64,000 bases of DNA from Xanthocytophaga agilis (GCF_030068605.1 NZ_JASJOU010000015.1:124001-188000), one strand, 5' to 3'. Positions 18,450 to 27,966 are shown, counted from the stretch's first letter. Numbers and translations: made by a program. Notes: a model not told the origin generated them from the sequence alone.

Positions 18450-18644
18450 GAACAGTGTTTATAGCATTGATTTTCAACGGGTTATGCTGCCTTAATTTAT
18501 TAATTTAATATTTAATTCAGTAAATTCAGCTAAGGGTTTTAAAAGAGTTTAGTAAAAAAAAGAAAAGAAAAAGCAGGTTCAATCAAAAAGCGACTATGCC
18601 GAAGGTGAGTAAAACAGCCGGCCGATAGGTGAGGCAAACAGCCG

Positions 18645-20013
18645 CCAGCCAGACTCTTTTCAGAGCCCACAAAGGGTATTTGTACAAGTTAGCATAGCTA
18701 TTTTAGCAATCTATCCTGCTGACTGGCAGTTGTGGACTGGCAACAAACGAAGGGTCTAAGCCTGATGCAAACCAATTTCAGGCTATAGAAAGGAAGCTTG
18801 TGGCATATATGGCTACGGATCTGAACGGAAAGAGATTATCAAGCGTAAAGCCAAAAGAACAAGTATAGTGTAAGTAAATGAGGTTCTTACAGCAGGGTAG
18901 GGGGCTGGCAACTTGTGACAGAGTTGAAAAAAGAAAGTTGCCTGCTTGGCAGATTGACGAATAAAAGACATTAGGCTAAAAAGATTTAATAATAAAAAGA
19001 TTGAATAACTAGAAACAGAAATAAGTTTGAGTGATTGGTTTACTAATCGGATAGGCATACAGCAAAGATGTATGCTGCTGGTATACAAAGCTGATCAGGC
19101 AAAAGCACAGTAAGAGCTTGAATGAGAGCTTACATGAACCAGGGCAAAAATGAACGGAAATGGCAAAAGAGGAAATACTCAATCCTATGTATTTGTCTAC
19201 CTAATTATGTGCATTTTAATTATGTGTATTACCGAGTGGTAAAGTGTAAAAGAAACCATTTGCGACTCGGCGGACTGTTAAGGCGACTGGTTTGAAGTGG
19301 AAACGGCGTCCCAATAATGGCATACTTTATTAACTTGTAGATTGTAGTGACCGAAATACCATTTCTATATTTAGTCAATAATGGCAGACTTTATTATCTT
19401 GGAATTAGAAATTGCAGTGCTCGAAATACCATTTCTATATTTAGCTAGAAGAATAAGTATATTTATATACTAAATATACTTATAGTAAAAAAGTTATATT
19501 TATATATATTATATTGATTAATATAACAAATTGACTTACAGTATATAAAAATATATTTGATGTTGAAGAAAGTAAGATAAGGGGATTACAAGAACAGCGT
19601 TTACTTGGCATAGCAAGATAAATAAGGAAATCAGTAAGCCGTCAGAGGGAGGTAAGCTACCAATATTGACTAGTGAACGTCTGACAATCAAGGTTTGTAC
19701 TAAGCGTTTAAACAAAGTCACCTTATTTGTGTTGTCTTTGAGCCGTTATACCAGAAAGGACAACCAGGTAGCTTTTTGTATATACAAAAAGCTACCTGGT
19801 TGTCGTAGAGCAATGGAAAAGGGTAGACGTATGCGAAGAGTAAACTACAGGAAAAAAGTATTTTTCTACTGTCACCATTCACAATTCTGGGCTGGTATTC
19901 ACAGATGAAAAATGAGCTGGAACACCCTATGCCCGAGCACACCAGATGTTCTTTTTACAAGGCTCAACCCCGTCTTTCTGGTGCAAAAGTTATGCATTGA
20001 ACCGATATCCGAT
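18645..20013. other. Gene-free 1.37-kb stretch between the origin and the TonB receptor
   Basis: Open frames here are short and of poor composition. Structures: an imperfect 64-70-bp tandem duplication at 19313-19444 (each copy has AATAATGGCA-x-ACTTTATTA and ends GAAATACCATTTCTATATTTAG), a very AT-rich block at 19445-19555, and a 46-bp perfect palindrome listed separately. It may hold non-coding or stability functions. Confidence 0.5.
19759..19804. repeat. Perfect 46-bp palindrome
   Basis: Two 22-base arms (starting GACAACCAGGTAGC) are perfectly complementary around a central TA, so there is essentially no loop. Such DNA tends to extrude as a cruciform and is usually unstable, so its exactness suggests selection or recent origin. 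It lies 210 bases beyond the TonB receptor stop codon, without a T-tract. Confidence 0.95.
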
Positions 20014-22386
20014 CTAGAACTGGTATCCCAGTGTGAGTCGGAAGGAGCGAGGCATTCCTGCCCAAAAAATCCCACGGCCGTACCCGCCGGTATAATACCG
20101 GATATTGGTCAGGTTGTTGCCATTCAAGCCCAGACTGATAGCCTTAATTTTATACGAAAGGCCAGCATCCAGTGTGGTAAAACCAGGCAGTACAAAACCT
20201 TCGGTGAAGGTATTTCGCTTGCTCACATGTTGCAAACCTGTATTGAGGCTCAGCCCGTTCAGCGGCCCATTTGTAAAACTGTATTTCACCCAGGCATTGG
20301 CTGTGTGATTGGGTGCCATCGGATACAAGGAGCCTTCAGGAGCCCCAAACTCGCCCCCTTTCTGGTTTTTGGTCTGGTTGTAGGCATAGGAAGTGATCAG
20401 GCTGAGCTGAGTAGTCAAATTGCCCTGCAGGGTAACTTCTACCCCCTTACTGCGTGCCTTCCCATCTGAGCGCTGCCGTAACCCGTTCGGATCGGTTGGA
20501 TCAGGGACAAGGATATTTTTCTTGTCCAGATGATAAAAGGCAATGGTAGGAACAAGTTTACCGCCCAGCAACTCCGCCTTAGCTCCGATTTCATACTGCA
20601 CGCCCCGTTCAGGATCGAAGGGACCGCCTGCATTGTTCAAATTAGAGTATTGGGGTTGAAAGCCTTCACTGTAACTGGCATAAAGCGAAAGCATATTCAC
20701 AGGCTGGTAAACCAGTCCGAGCCGGGGTAGTACTACAGTAGCCGTTGACGCATCCCGACCGGAGTAGGCAGCATCAAAGTCATCGGTTGAAGAGTTTTTA
20801 TAGTGGTAGGTGTCATAGCGAAGCCCCAGCAAGGCTTTCAATCCCCTGGCCAGGCTGATCTGGTCCTGCACATACCCACCCAATAACCATGTATTTTCAG
20901 TGGTATATCCACCAAAGCTTTGATTGGCTTGCGAGCGATCAACAGGATAATCCCGACTGAAGTTCGGGTTATAAATACTCAGAGAGGGAGCCCTCCAGGA
21001 TCCGTAGTAGTAGGTCCGGCCCATATTGGCCAGATCCGTTCCGGCAATGAGCAGGTGTTCGAATGGTCCTGTCTGCAGCCGTGCCTGGACATAGAGGTTG
21101 GCCTGGAAGCTGAATAATGGCTTTTGTTTAAAATACTGGTAACTGCGGTTAATGAGCGAATCCACCCCTGCGATAACTAACTCCCCAAATCCACTGGTAA
21201 TATCCTGTTGCTCCTGATCGGAATGTACTGAACGAGCCATCGCGTGCAGACTTAGCAGGGAAGAGAACTGGTGAGAGAATCGTAGCTGAGCCGATAGGCC
21301 CCTGGTTTTGCTGAAGTCGTTTTCATTGTGGCGTGTCCAGCGGATGGGCAGTGCATTCAGGTTATAGGTGCCATCAGCCTGCTGGGGAGCAAGCAATCCA
21401 CGTTCAAAGCCTACCGTGCGGCGGTCATTATACAGGTTTATTTCCAGTGTAGCCTGGGTGCGGTCAGAGAACTGGTAGCGTAGGGAGGGAGCCAGGAACA
21501 GATGGCGGATGTGTTGCACACGGCTGAGGGCATCACTGTTTTCATAGCCGGCAATCAAGCGGTAAAAGAGTTTGGGTGAAAGCGGTCCGGTTGCGTCTGC
21601 CATCAGTCGAAACTGGTTGTAGGTGCCGTAGGAGGCTGAAAGTTCGTAGCGTCGGGTGGTTAAGGGCTGTTTTGTAACGATGTTGATAATACCACCCGGA
21701 CTGGCATTGCTGAACAGGGAGGAGGCAGGTCCTTTGATGGCCTCTATTTTCTCTACGTTGAACAGCTGACCCGGCTGGTCAAACTGGTAAAGGGCTCCCC
21801 GTACACCGTTGTAGGCAAAATTACCGTCATTGGAGCGGAAGCCCCGCATTGTATAATCCTGATAAACCGAAAACAGGTTCATTCCGGCTACATTGCGAAT
21901 GGCTTCATTGATGGTAAAAGCCTGCTGATCACGCAGTACCTGCTGTGGGATAACCTGGATCGACTGAGGTATTTCCAAAATGGGTGTAGCTGTACGAGTG
22001 GCCAGATTGGTCACCTCGTTGCGGTAAGCCACATACCCATTTACCACTATTTCGTTGAGTTGCTGACTGGTTTCTTTCAGCGTAATTTCTACCTTAGTAA
22101 TTTCACCGGCGCGGACAGTTACTGTCTGACTGGCAGGTTCAAACCCAACAAGCCGTGCCTGAATGGTCTGCTGACCTATAGCAATCTTGGCAAAACGAAA
22201 CGAGCCTGTCTGATCCGTTTGCTCACTTAAGCCCAGGGCGGGTAAGAATACACCCACATAGGATGCAGGTTGGCCATCGGCGCTACGGACTTTGCCTATA
22301 AGGGTGCCTGTTTCCAGGATACGGGTTTGCGCATAAAGAGACAAATAGCTGTTAATCAGTAAAAACAGGAGTAGTAATTTTTTCAT
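20014..22386 (-). CDS. TonB-dependent siderophore receptor
   Basis: The 790-residue outer-membrane receptor should take up ferric siderophores using TonB energy. It has a signal peptide (residues 1-20, ending LYAQ), a carboxypeptidase-regulatory-like domain (about 25-105: GTLIGKVRSADGQPASYVGVFLPALG), a plug (about 120-240, with QSIQVIPQQVLRDQQAFTINEAIRNVAG and GGIINIVTKQP) and a 22-strand type barrel ending in aromatic F (LTLGYQF). The DQQAF/NVAG plug motif is typical of siderophore rather than SusC receptors. No siderophore synthesis or reductase genes are nearby; a small palindrome upstream may be an iron-regulator site. Confidence 0.9.
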   Translation of the reverse strand: MKKLLLLFLLINSYLSLYAQTRILETGTLIGKVRSADGQPASYVGVFLPALGLSEQTDQTGSFRFAKIAIGQQTIQARLVGFEPASQTVTVRAGEITKVEITLKETSQQLNEIVVNGYVAYRNEVTNLATRTATPILEIPQSIQVIPQQVLRDQQAFTINEAIRNVAGMNLFSVYQDYTMRGFRSNDGNFAYNGVRGALYQFDQPGQLFNVEKIEAIKGPASSLFSNASPGGIINIVTKQPLTTRRYELSASYGTYNQFRLMADATGPLSPKLFYRLIAGYENSDALSRVQHIRHLFLAPSLRYQFSDRTQATLEINLYNDRRTVGFERGLLAPQQADGTYNLNALPIRWTRHNENDFSKTRGLSAQLRFSHQFSSLLSLHAMARSVHSDQEQQDITSGFGELVIAGVDSLINRSYQYFKQKPLFSFQANLYVQARLQTGPFEHLLIAGTDLANMGRTYYYGSWRAPSLSIYNPNFSRDYPVDRSQANQSFGGYTTENTWLLGGYVQDQISLARGLKALLGLRYDTYHYKNSSTDDFDAAYSGRDASTATVVLPRLGLVYQPVNMLSLYASYSEGFQPQYSNLNNAGGPFDPERGVQYEIGAKAELLGGKLVPTIAFYHLDKKNILVPDPTDPNGLRQRSDGKARSKGVEVTLQGNLTTQLSLITSYAYNQTKNQKGGEFGAPEGSLYPMAPNHTANAWVKYSFTNGPLNGLSLNTGLQHVSKRNTFTEGFVLPGFTTLDAGLSYKIKAISLGLNGNNLTNIRYYTGGYGRGIFWAGMPRSFRLTLGYQF

Positions 22387-23063
22387 ACCGAATGAGTAGG
22401 TGGTTATTTAAAATTAATCTAATTAAAGACGAAAATACAAGCGCGCATTGACAATCAAAATATTTTTAGAATTATTCTATATAAGGTTTTTGTAGTGATC
22501 ATCAGTGCAGGATCAGCATATGGGAAAAGAGTAAGCTGAGTGAGGACGAGAGTATGAGGACAAGAGTACGTTTTCGTGAGCTAATCGATTGCGATTTGGT
22601 AGGGTTACTAACCAGACAGGACTAGGGGAGAGGGACGACCAGCGTAGATCTTGTCAGGAGCTTAGAGGGTGAAAAGTGTTTTGGTGATTAAACTTTACTC
22701 AATTACGAATAAACCTACGCATAAGGGAGTGAGTACTTGCGAGAGCTTTGAGAGAAATTGCAAGAGGGCAAACCTTTTCTGTTTACAGCGTTTTGTTCAC
22801 AGCATTTTGTATTAGTTGTGGCCCGGTGGGGATAGTGTGAAGGTAGGAGGGAGGGTTTGCTGTCCGCTTTTTTTGGACTATCCGGTAATTGTAGCTCTAA
22901 ATACAACAGGAATAAAATCCATATCACAAGCCTTTAGAAAGCTTTTTGAAGGAAGTTTTTCTGATTTTATCTGTTGTCACAAATCCTGGGTATGCAGGAG
23001 CACTTGAGTCTGGTGTCATATAAGCCTGTAAGCTCTGAGCTAAAACGTTGTGATAGAAACAGC
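22387..23063. other. Intergenic stretch upstream of the TonB receptor; no gene seen
   Basis: Two overlapping short frames on opposite strands (22715-22927 and 22816-23007) have poor composition and no domain. The receptor promoter should lie in the first 150 bases. Confidence 0.5.
22467..22479. promoter_or_regulatory. Possible Fur-like operator of the TonB receptor
   Basis: TAGAAT-T-ATTCTA is a perfect palindrome about 80 bases before the receptor start. Its 6-1-6 layout and AT-richness recall Fur boxes, but it does not match the GATAAT consensus, so the link to iron is tentative. Confidence 0.35.
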
Positions 23064-23390
23064 TCAGTCTTCTTTCTTTTTTCGGGTACCTCTGGCTGCT
23101 CCACGTTTGGGTTGGTAGTTGGTCAGTTGTATATGCTCATATTTTGACCCATGAATCCGTTTGTATTCGCGGATTATCTGGTTAATGACTTCCTTTTCAA
23201 ACCTGCGATCAAACCAGGCAATTTGTTTAATGAAATAATCCAGGTCAGCATCCAGCTCTACCGTCAGGCGAACCGTATCGATCTGATGCTGGTCGCCTAT
23301 GGAATGATTTTTATCCTCTTTTGCCAGAATTTTTTCTATAGGGGTGGCAGATTCATCTTTCTGGGTTGAGGTGCTTTGTTTTTTTGCCAT
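23064..23390 (-). CDS. Small probable ribbon-helix-helix DNA-binding protein
   Basis: The 108-residue basic protein has a polar N-terminus (MAKKQSTSTQKDESATPIEKIL), a core (DTVRLTVELDADLDYFIKQIAWFDRRFEKEVINQIIREYKRIHG) with the strand-helix-helix pattern of CopG/Arc-like proteins, and a basic tail (PKRGAARGTRKKKED). It stands alone. A cluster of 9-10-base-phased AATATG repeats lies upstream and may be its operator. It could be a second plasmid copy-control, partition or stability regulator. The family is inferred from pattern only. Confidence 0.55.
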   Translation of the reverse strand: MAKKQSTSTQKDESATPIEKILAKEDKNHSIGDQHQIDTVRLTVELDADLDYFIKQIAWFDRRFEKEVINQIIREYKRIHGSKYEHIQLTNYQPKRGAARGTRKKKED

Positions 23391-23450
23391 ATAACAGATT
23401 GGGTTTAGTTAGACAAATATGTGAAATAAAGTTTAAAAATAAAAGAATTC

Positions 23451-23579
23451 AAATATGTTTAATATGCTAAATATGCCTCCCGTGAAGTAAGCAATCAAAA
23501 AGGAAAAGAAGGAAAACGGGAGGGTTGATTATCAAAACTGGGAAGCATATTTACTGTTTAATATGCTTAATATGTTTAT
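23451..23579. promoter_or_regulatory. Phased AATATG repeats upstream of the small DNA-binding protein
   Basis: Two clusters: AAATATGTTTAATATGCTAA and onward to 23476, and GTTTAATATGCTTAATATG at 23556-23574 with an inverted GCATATTTA at 23544. The AATATG core recurs every 9-10 bases, about 60 and 160 bases before the start. Phased short repeats are typical operators of ribbon-helix-helix proteins. Confidence 0.5.
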
Positions 23580-23649
23580 TTATGGACGAAAAATGAATCT
23601 TCAATCTTGTATTGTCCTATTAGAGCCGTACAAGAAAAATATCTGAGCT

Positions 23650-23943
23650 ATACACGAAACATTAGACTATGGTATTAATTTTTTAAACACAAGAGATTTT
23701 TATGGAGCGGGTCATAATGAGCTGTTGGTAGGTAAAGCCGTTAAAGGAAGGCGGGATCAGGCTTTTATCAGCGTAAAATTCGAAGCTATCTTTCATAACG
23801 GTCAGCCGTTGGGAATGGATCTGCGTCCGATTGCTATCAAAAATTTTATCAACTACTCTCTGACCCGTCTGGGTATCCAGACCATTGATCTGTATCAGCC
23901 CAGCCGGATGGATGGCAACGTACCGGTTGAAGACATCATTGGA
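23650..23943 (+). pseudogene. Aldo/keto reductase fragment
   Basis: The frame reads IHETLDYGINFLNTRDFYG, then HNELLVGKAVKGRRDQAFISVKF and, after about 20 residues, SLTRLGIQTIDLYQPSRMDGNVPVEDIIG, a clear internal piece of an aldo/keto reductase with the catalytic-type Asp/Tyr (DFYG). Both N- and C-terminal parts of this usually ~330-residue enzyme are missing, and the frame then enters IS3-like sequence. It is non-functional. Confidence 0.75.
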
Positions 23944-23989
23944 CAGTTTCTCCAACCGATTTCTACAAATTCTTATGCTAAATCCATGA

Positions 23990-24560
23990 AAAAAGATTGG
24001 CAAAACAAGCTCAGCAATTGGCACAAGCTCAAACTAAAATCAAAGACTTAATCCTTCAGAATCAGGCATTTAACACAGCTATTGACCTGACCGAAGAACA
24101 ACTTAACGTTTCCATCCGAAAAAGTCTGGTACCAAACGGATCTGTGAGCTCAGTAACCCGCCTGAGTGAGCAATATCCATTAATCAGTGTGGAAAAGCTC
24201 TGTGGATGCTCTCACAGAGACGTTTGGTCTGACTCGTCAGGCGTGATTGAGCCAAGACGGTACGAAGCCAATTGGCGTCAGGAAAAAGAAACCATGCAGG
24301 ATTGTCTGGTTTTGGAGCAAATTCAGCTGATTCGCCAACACTTACCCAAATGACATCGCAGTAGATGGCACTGCCAAACTGTATTTCATGTTGAAGGATT
24401 TTCTGTAGTGCACCAAATTGAACTCGGAAGGGACAAATTGTATACCTTGCTAAGAAACAATCAACTGCTCAAACAACGAATCCGCCGAAAAGTAAAAACT
24501 CTCTTTGCGCAATCACCTACTCCCATCCACATTTTTACCAGTATCCGAATCTAACTGCTA
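23990..24560 (+). pseudogene. Decayed IS3-family transposase remnant
   Basis: The frame at 23997-24353 reads QLAQAQTKIKDLILQNQAFNTAIDLTEEQLNVSIRK, like the leucine-zipper end of an IS3 OrfA, then an OrfB-like start (YPLISVEKLCG) and VLEQIQLIRQHLP. After a stop and frameshifts, FVVHQIELGRDKLYTLLRNNQL-like sequence continues (about 24395-24480), followed by RRKVKTLFAQ. The catalytic core is missing. It abuts the aldo/keto reductase fragment, so insertion and deletion probably destroyed that gene. Confidence 0.65.
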
Positions 24561-24895
24561 ATTTACTAGTTTTCCATTTAAAGTACAGTCAAACTCATAG
24601 GTGCCATCGAGCAAAGTGATCTTGTTTTACTGGTCACCCAAACCAACGCGCCGCATTTTGATGGGGGCATGTACAGCAGCAACCTGAAATAGCATATCTC
24701 CTGGCTGATTATCTATCCGTTGTGGAATCTTCCTCAAGACAGATTATCAAAAATAGTCTAGTTTCAAAACAAAACCCCACCCTATTATAGACACTATAAC
24801 ACGAAGCACTACAATAGTGATCTGATACAAGTTTCTCCGCGTTTGCTTCCCCACCTTTGTATTGTCAATCAGAAACAAGTTTAAAACATAAAAAA

Positions 24896-25792
24896 ATGAA
24901 AAAGAAAATTGTAGTACTCGGCGCCACAGGCACTATCGGAAGTAAAATTTCAGAAATTCTCCTGAGCGAAGGTCATCAGGTAACTTTGATTGCCCGACAC
25001 ACCGACAAACTGGAAAAATACCGCAGCTTGGGTGCTCAGATCGTTGCAGGTGATATTACTGATACCGAAATACTCGCCAAGGCATTCAAAGATGCCGATA
25101 GCGCCTTTGTGTTAGTACCCGATAATGTGAAAGCCGAAAACACAAGAGTCTACCAGAGAAGTGTAACCAGGACGCTAATCAAAGCCATTGAACGGTCAGG
25201 AATCCGCCACATCGTTAATATGAGTAGCGTAGGGTCGCATATGCATGAAGGCAATGGCATGATGGGTGGCACCGCCGAGCAGGAAGTGCGGCTGAATCAA
25301 CTCGAAGGTGTGAATGTGTTGCACATCCGTTCGGCTTATTTTATGGAAAACATATTACGGACCATCGGTCTGGTCAAGAAAATGGGTATCAACGGGTCAG
25401 CCGCCGATGGTGACTACGCCATTCCAATGGTAGCCACCCAAGATGTAGCCCAGGTTGCATCCATTCATTTGGCGAATCTTGACTTCACAGGAAAAAGTGT
25501 ACATGCCGTGATGGGACCTAGAAATTACACCCTCCGCGAGATAACTAGCATTGTGGGAAAAGCTGTTGGCAATCCGGATTTGCCTTATGTGCAACTCCCG
25601 GTTGAACAGGCCAGACAAGCGTTTTTAAACAATGGCTTTTCGGAAGACTTTGCCCAAAACCTGATCGATATGGCATCCGCGATCCAAACCGGATTCATGA
25701 ACTATCAGAAAAGAGATGAGTCTACGACCACGCCAACCACCGCTGAAGAGTTTGCTAATCAGATATATGCCCCTGCTTACCAGAAACAATAA
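24896..25792 (+). CDS. NmrA-like NAD(P)-binding oxidoreductase (atypical SDR)
   Basis: The 298-residue protein is read from MKKKIVVLGATGTIGSK at 24896; a frame-matched ATG at 24857 adds 13 residues with no family-like features. The GATGTIG glycine motif marks a Rossmann fold, followed by LIARHTDKLEKY (NADP-type basic region), AGDITD, NMSSVGSH and HIRSAYFMENIL, as in NmrA/azoreductase-like SDRs. These proteins reduce quinone-like substrates or sense NADP. The stretch CACCTTTG about 40 bases upstream resembles a Bacteroidetes -7 box. It is followed by an Old Yellow Enzyme fragment, suggesting that a reductase operon was once here. Confidence 0.85.
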   Translation: MKKKIVVLGATGTIGSKISEILLSEGHQVTLIARHTDKLEKYRSLGAQIVAGDITDTEILAKAFKDADSAFVLVPDNVKAENTRVYQRSVTRTLIKAIERSGIRHIVNMSSVGSHMHEGNGMMGGTAEQEVRLNQLEGVNVLHIRSAYFMENILRTIGLVKKMGINGSAADGDYAIPMVATQDVAQVASIHLANLDFTGKSVHAVMGPRNYTLREITSIVGKAVGNPDLPYVQLPVEQARQAFLNNGFSEDFAQNLIDMASAIQTGFMNYQKRDESTTTPTTAEEFANQIYAPAYQKQ

Positions 25793-25839
25793 ACCAAACC
25801 TATTCATCTATCACCTATCCAACACTTGAAAACACAACA

Positions 25840-25929
25840 ATGAAATTATTCGAGAAAACCCACCCAGGCAATCTAACGCTTAAAAACCGAATGGTGATCT
25901 CAGCCATGACCCAAAGCCGGGGCAATTGA
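25840..25929 (+). pseudogene. Old Yellow Enzyme (alkene reductase) N-terminal fragment
   Basis: Thirty codons: MKLFEKTHPGNLTLKNRMV followed by ISAMTQSRGN and a stop, exactly the conserved start of NADH:flavin oxidoreductases of the OYE family, which normally have about 360 residues. The rest is deleted. Part of a decayed redox gene group. Confidence 0.8.
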
Positions 25930-26018
25930 ATAAAATACAAGAAAACAAGCGGCGTTTCTGCGCTGCACTTATCAAGGCTGCACTTATCAAACCGTTTCAT
26001 TCTTAAAAACAAACCAAC

Positions 26019-26921
26019 ATGAACACACTATCAAAATCATATTTTCTTCTAAGTTTATTCATACTCCTTTTTTCAGCTACTCAGGCACAGAACATTCCGG
26101 ACAGCACCATGCGAAAGATCAAAAATTTTCGGGCAGTGTATGAAACCATGGGTAAAGTATATCCGCCCGATAGCACAGTCAGTGTTGATGCAACAGAAAT
26201 TGCCGGTGTTAAGACTTACTGGTTTAATCAAAATTTACTCAATCAAAACCACCTGATTATTTACCTGCACGGTGGTGTCTATACATATGGCAACATCCAT
26301 GCATACCAAGCTATGGTAAGCCGTTTGGCCAAGGAATTCCATTTGCCAATTCTGTATGTAGAGTATTCTTTATCGCCTGAGCATCAGTTTCCTACAGCCA
26401 ACAATGAAATTCTGGGCGTTTATCGCCAGATTCAAAAGAAATACCCCAACCATGAAATCACCCTTATTGGAGACAGTGCAGGAGGCGGTTTGGCAGTGTC
26501 TCTGGTAAAGGATGCCATAAAAGCAAGCCTGCCATTGCCGTCTTCTTTAGCTCTGATTTCTCCGTGGATAGATTTGGAGTGTACTAATAAATCGTATGAA
26601 ACCAAGCAGGCCGTTGACCCGATTCTGAGTAAGAAATTCCTATACGATCATGCGTTGTTATATGCGCCCAATAAAATCAAAGAAGCTGACCCAAGTGAAA
26701 TAAAGTTCACGAAATTCCCTCCTGTTCTGTTGCTGGTAGGTACCGATGAAGTGTTGAATGATGATTCCAAAAACTTCTATGCGGCTATCAAACCCATCCA
26801 AAAAAACGCAAAACTGAAGGAGTTTGACGGGCAAAAGCACGTTTGGGTGTTTTCACACATTGCTTCGAAAGCATCTATGGAAGCAGTTTCCGATATAAAG
26901 AAGTTTATTAATGCATTCTAA
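26019..26921 (+). CDS. Secreted alpha/beta hydrolase (hormone-sensitive lipase-like esterase)
   Basis: The 300-residue protein has a signal peptide (residues 1-24, ending ATQAQ). The oxyanion motif HGGVYTYG, the nucleophile elbow GDSAGGG, an Asp in VGTDEVLND and His in GQKHVWVF make a complete catalytic triad of the Abhydrolase_3/HSL type. The oxyanion motif is HGGV rather than the usual HGGG. It probably hydrolyses short-chain esters in the periplasm. It is monocistronic, with a strong terminator 26 bases past the stop. Confidence 0.88.
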   Translation: MNTLSKSYFLLSLFILLFSATQAQNIPDSTMRKIKNFRAVYETMGKVYPPDSTVSVDATEIAGVKTYWFNQNLLNQNHLIIYLHGGVYTYGNIHAYQAMVSRLAKEFHLPILYVEYSLSPEHQFPTANNEILGVYRQIQKKYPNHEITLIGDSAGGGLAVSLVKDAIKASLPLPSSLALISPWIDLECTNKSYETKQAVDPILSKKFLYDHALLYAPNKIKEADPSEIKFTKFPPVLLLVGTDEVLNDDSKNFYAAIKPIQKNAKLKEFDGQKHVWVFSHIASKASMEAVSDIKKFINAF

Positions 26922-26946
26922 TTGAAGAATATCAGCATCTTTAGAC

Positions 26947-26993
26947 AAAAGCGTTAGACTTTGTCCGTGTTCTGGCAAAGTCTAACGCTTTTT
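26947..26993. terminator. Rho-independent terminator of the esterase gene
   Basis: AAGCGTTAGACTTTG and CAAAGTCTAACGCTT form perfect 15-bp arms around a 12-base loop, followed by TTT. Confidence 0.85.
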
Positions 26994-27461
26994 AGTATGA
27001 TGTATCATCAGTTTATGCTTATCGGGCAAATTCCTCATAATCTGAACTGAGTGTAAGAAAGATAGAAGCAGAAAGATGGAAAGACATAAATATTCTATTG
27101 AATTGTTGATATCCAAGTTGTATCTGAATTTTACAAATGGCATTTATATACCTTGTTCATTTCATATAGGTTAGCACACACAAACTTGTTTTTCAGGAAA
27201 TAGCTGTAAAACGAAATCCGCTTGTTGGTATGTAAACGTATGTATAAAGTGAATTTATGAACAGAGTGAAGATATTAAATAGCATGACTCATAACATTTA
27301 TTTGTAGCATTCATAGATAACATAGTTATTATATAACACTTATCCAGGTAATTTCTTGACTAAACACTATCGAAAGCATTGTCTATACTAGTTCAGGTAA
27401 TACCCTGATTGTCAACTAGTCATTGTCACTTAACTGATAAGTTTCTATCTATAGTACCTTA
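26994..27461. other. AT-rich intergenic stretch; no gene seen
   Basis: There are no open frames of useful length and no clear repeats between the esterase terminator and the next hypothetical gene. Confidence 0.5.
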
Positions 27462-27839
27462 GTGGAAAATCCAATCATTCTGCATCGTAAAATCTTAACC
27501 CGCTTTCAAAGTCAGTTGCATGAAATGATGTCACTGAATGAAGAAATATATCTGGCTGCATCCCCTCATCTAATTGGTATACTTGCAAGCTGCATTGAAA
27601 TGATCAAAGCTTTTCCACATCCTAGCCCAAAAGACAAAGAAAATGCCCTAAACAAACTCAGCTTAATTCATAAGAACATAGTTGAATTTGACCCACATAA
27701 AGCATTTACTCAGAGAGTATATCCTACAGATGAGGCTCCGCCAGCTGGTTCACCTGTAGCTAATTCCTATAGGGAATGGAAGCAAATCGTTTCCCAAGCG
27801 GAGAAGACCATTCATTTATATCTGATGATTTTAGTATAG
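27462..27839 (+). CDS. Hypothetical protein
   Basis: A 125-codon frame from a GTG at 27462, or 104 codons from the ATG at 27525 (MMSLNEEIYLAASPHLIG). The protein looks helical and soluble, with EMIKAFPHPSPKDKENALNKLSLIHKNIVEFDPHKAF. No family was recognised, and the weak start makes the 5' end uncertain. It stands alone upstream of another small frame. Confidence 0.4.
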   Translation: MENPIILHRKILTRFQSQLHEMMSLNEEIYLAASPHLIGILASCIEMIKAFPHPSPKDKENALNKLSLIHKNIVEFDPHKAFTQRVYPTDEAPPAGSPVANSYREWKQIVSQAEKTIHLYLMILV

Positions 27840-27966
27840 CCATCCCCAGAAACCAGTCACAAAAAGCAATAACAACGAAAGGGAGATAAATATGATTAGG
27901 TTATTTATACTTAACATAAACAAAATTATATAACAAAATCAGTTCTGAACAGGTGAACCTCAAATA

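Larger units (their letters stand above)
17887..18644. other. Replication origin (oriV): iterons, AT-rich unwinding stretch, inverted iterons
   Basis: The region upstream of rep contains the operator, twelve direct iterons, an AT-rich stretch (about 18480-18585) suited to unwinding, and two iterons in the opposite direction at 18603-18620 and 18627-18644. This matches iteron plasmid origins, except that the AT-rich part is bracketed by iterons of opposite orientation. No clear DnaA box was recognised by eye. Confidence 0.85.

Noticed and set aside
18813-19088. 91-codon minus-strand frame after the origin
   Set aside because: Composition is random-like and it has no recognisable domain or signal.
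19666-19942. Two opposite frames sharing DNQVAFCIYKKLPGC
   Set aside because: The shared peptide is explained by the 46-bp palindrome; neither frame looks like a protein.
22715-23007. Overlapping short frames on both strands
   Set aside because: Mutually exclusive, short, and rich in rare residues.
24559-24745. Minus-strand stretch reading LRKIPQRIDNQPGDMLFQVAAV, a stop, then KITLLDGTYEFDCTLNGKLVN
   Set aside because: It might be a decayed gene, but it contains an in-frame stop, has no start and matches no family I know, so it is not listed as a feature.
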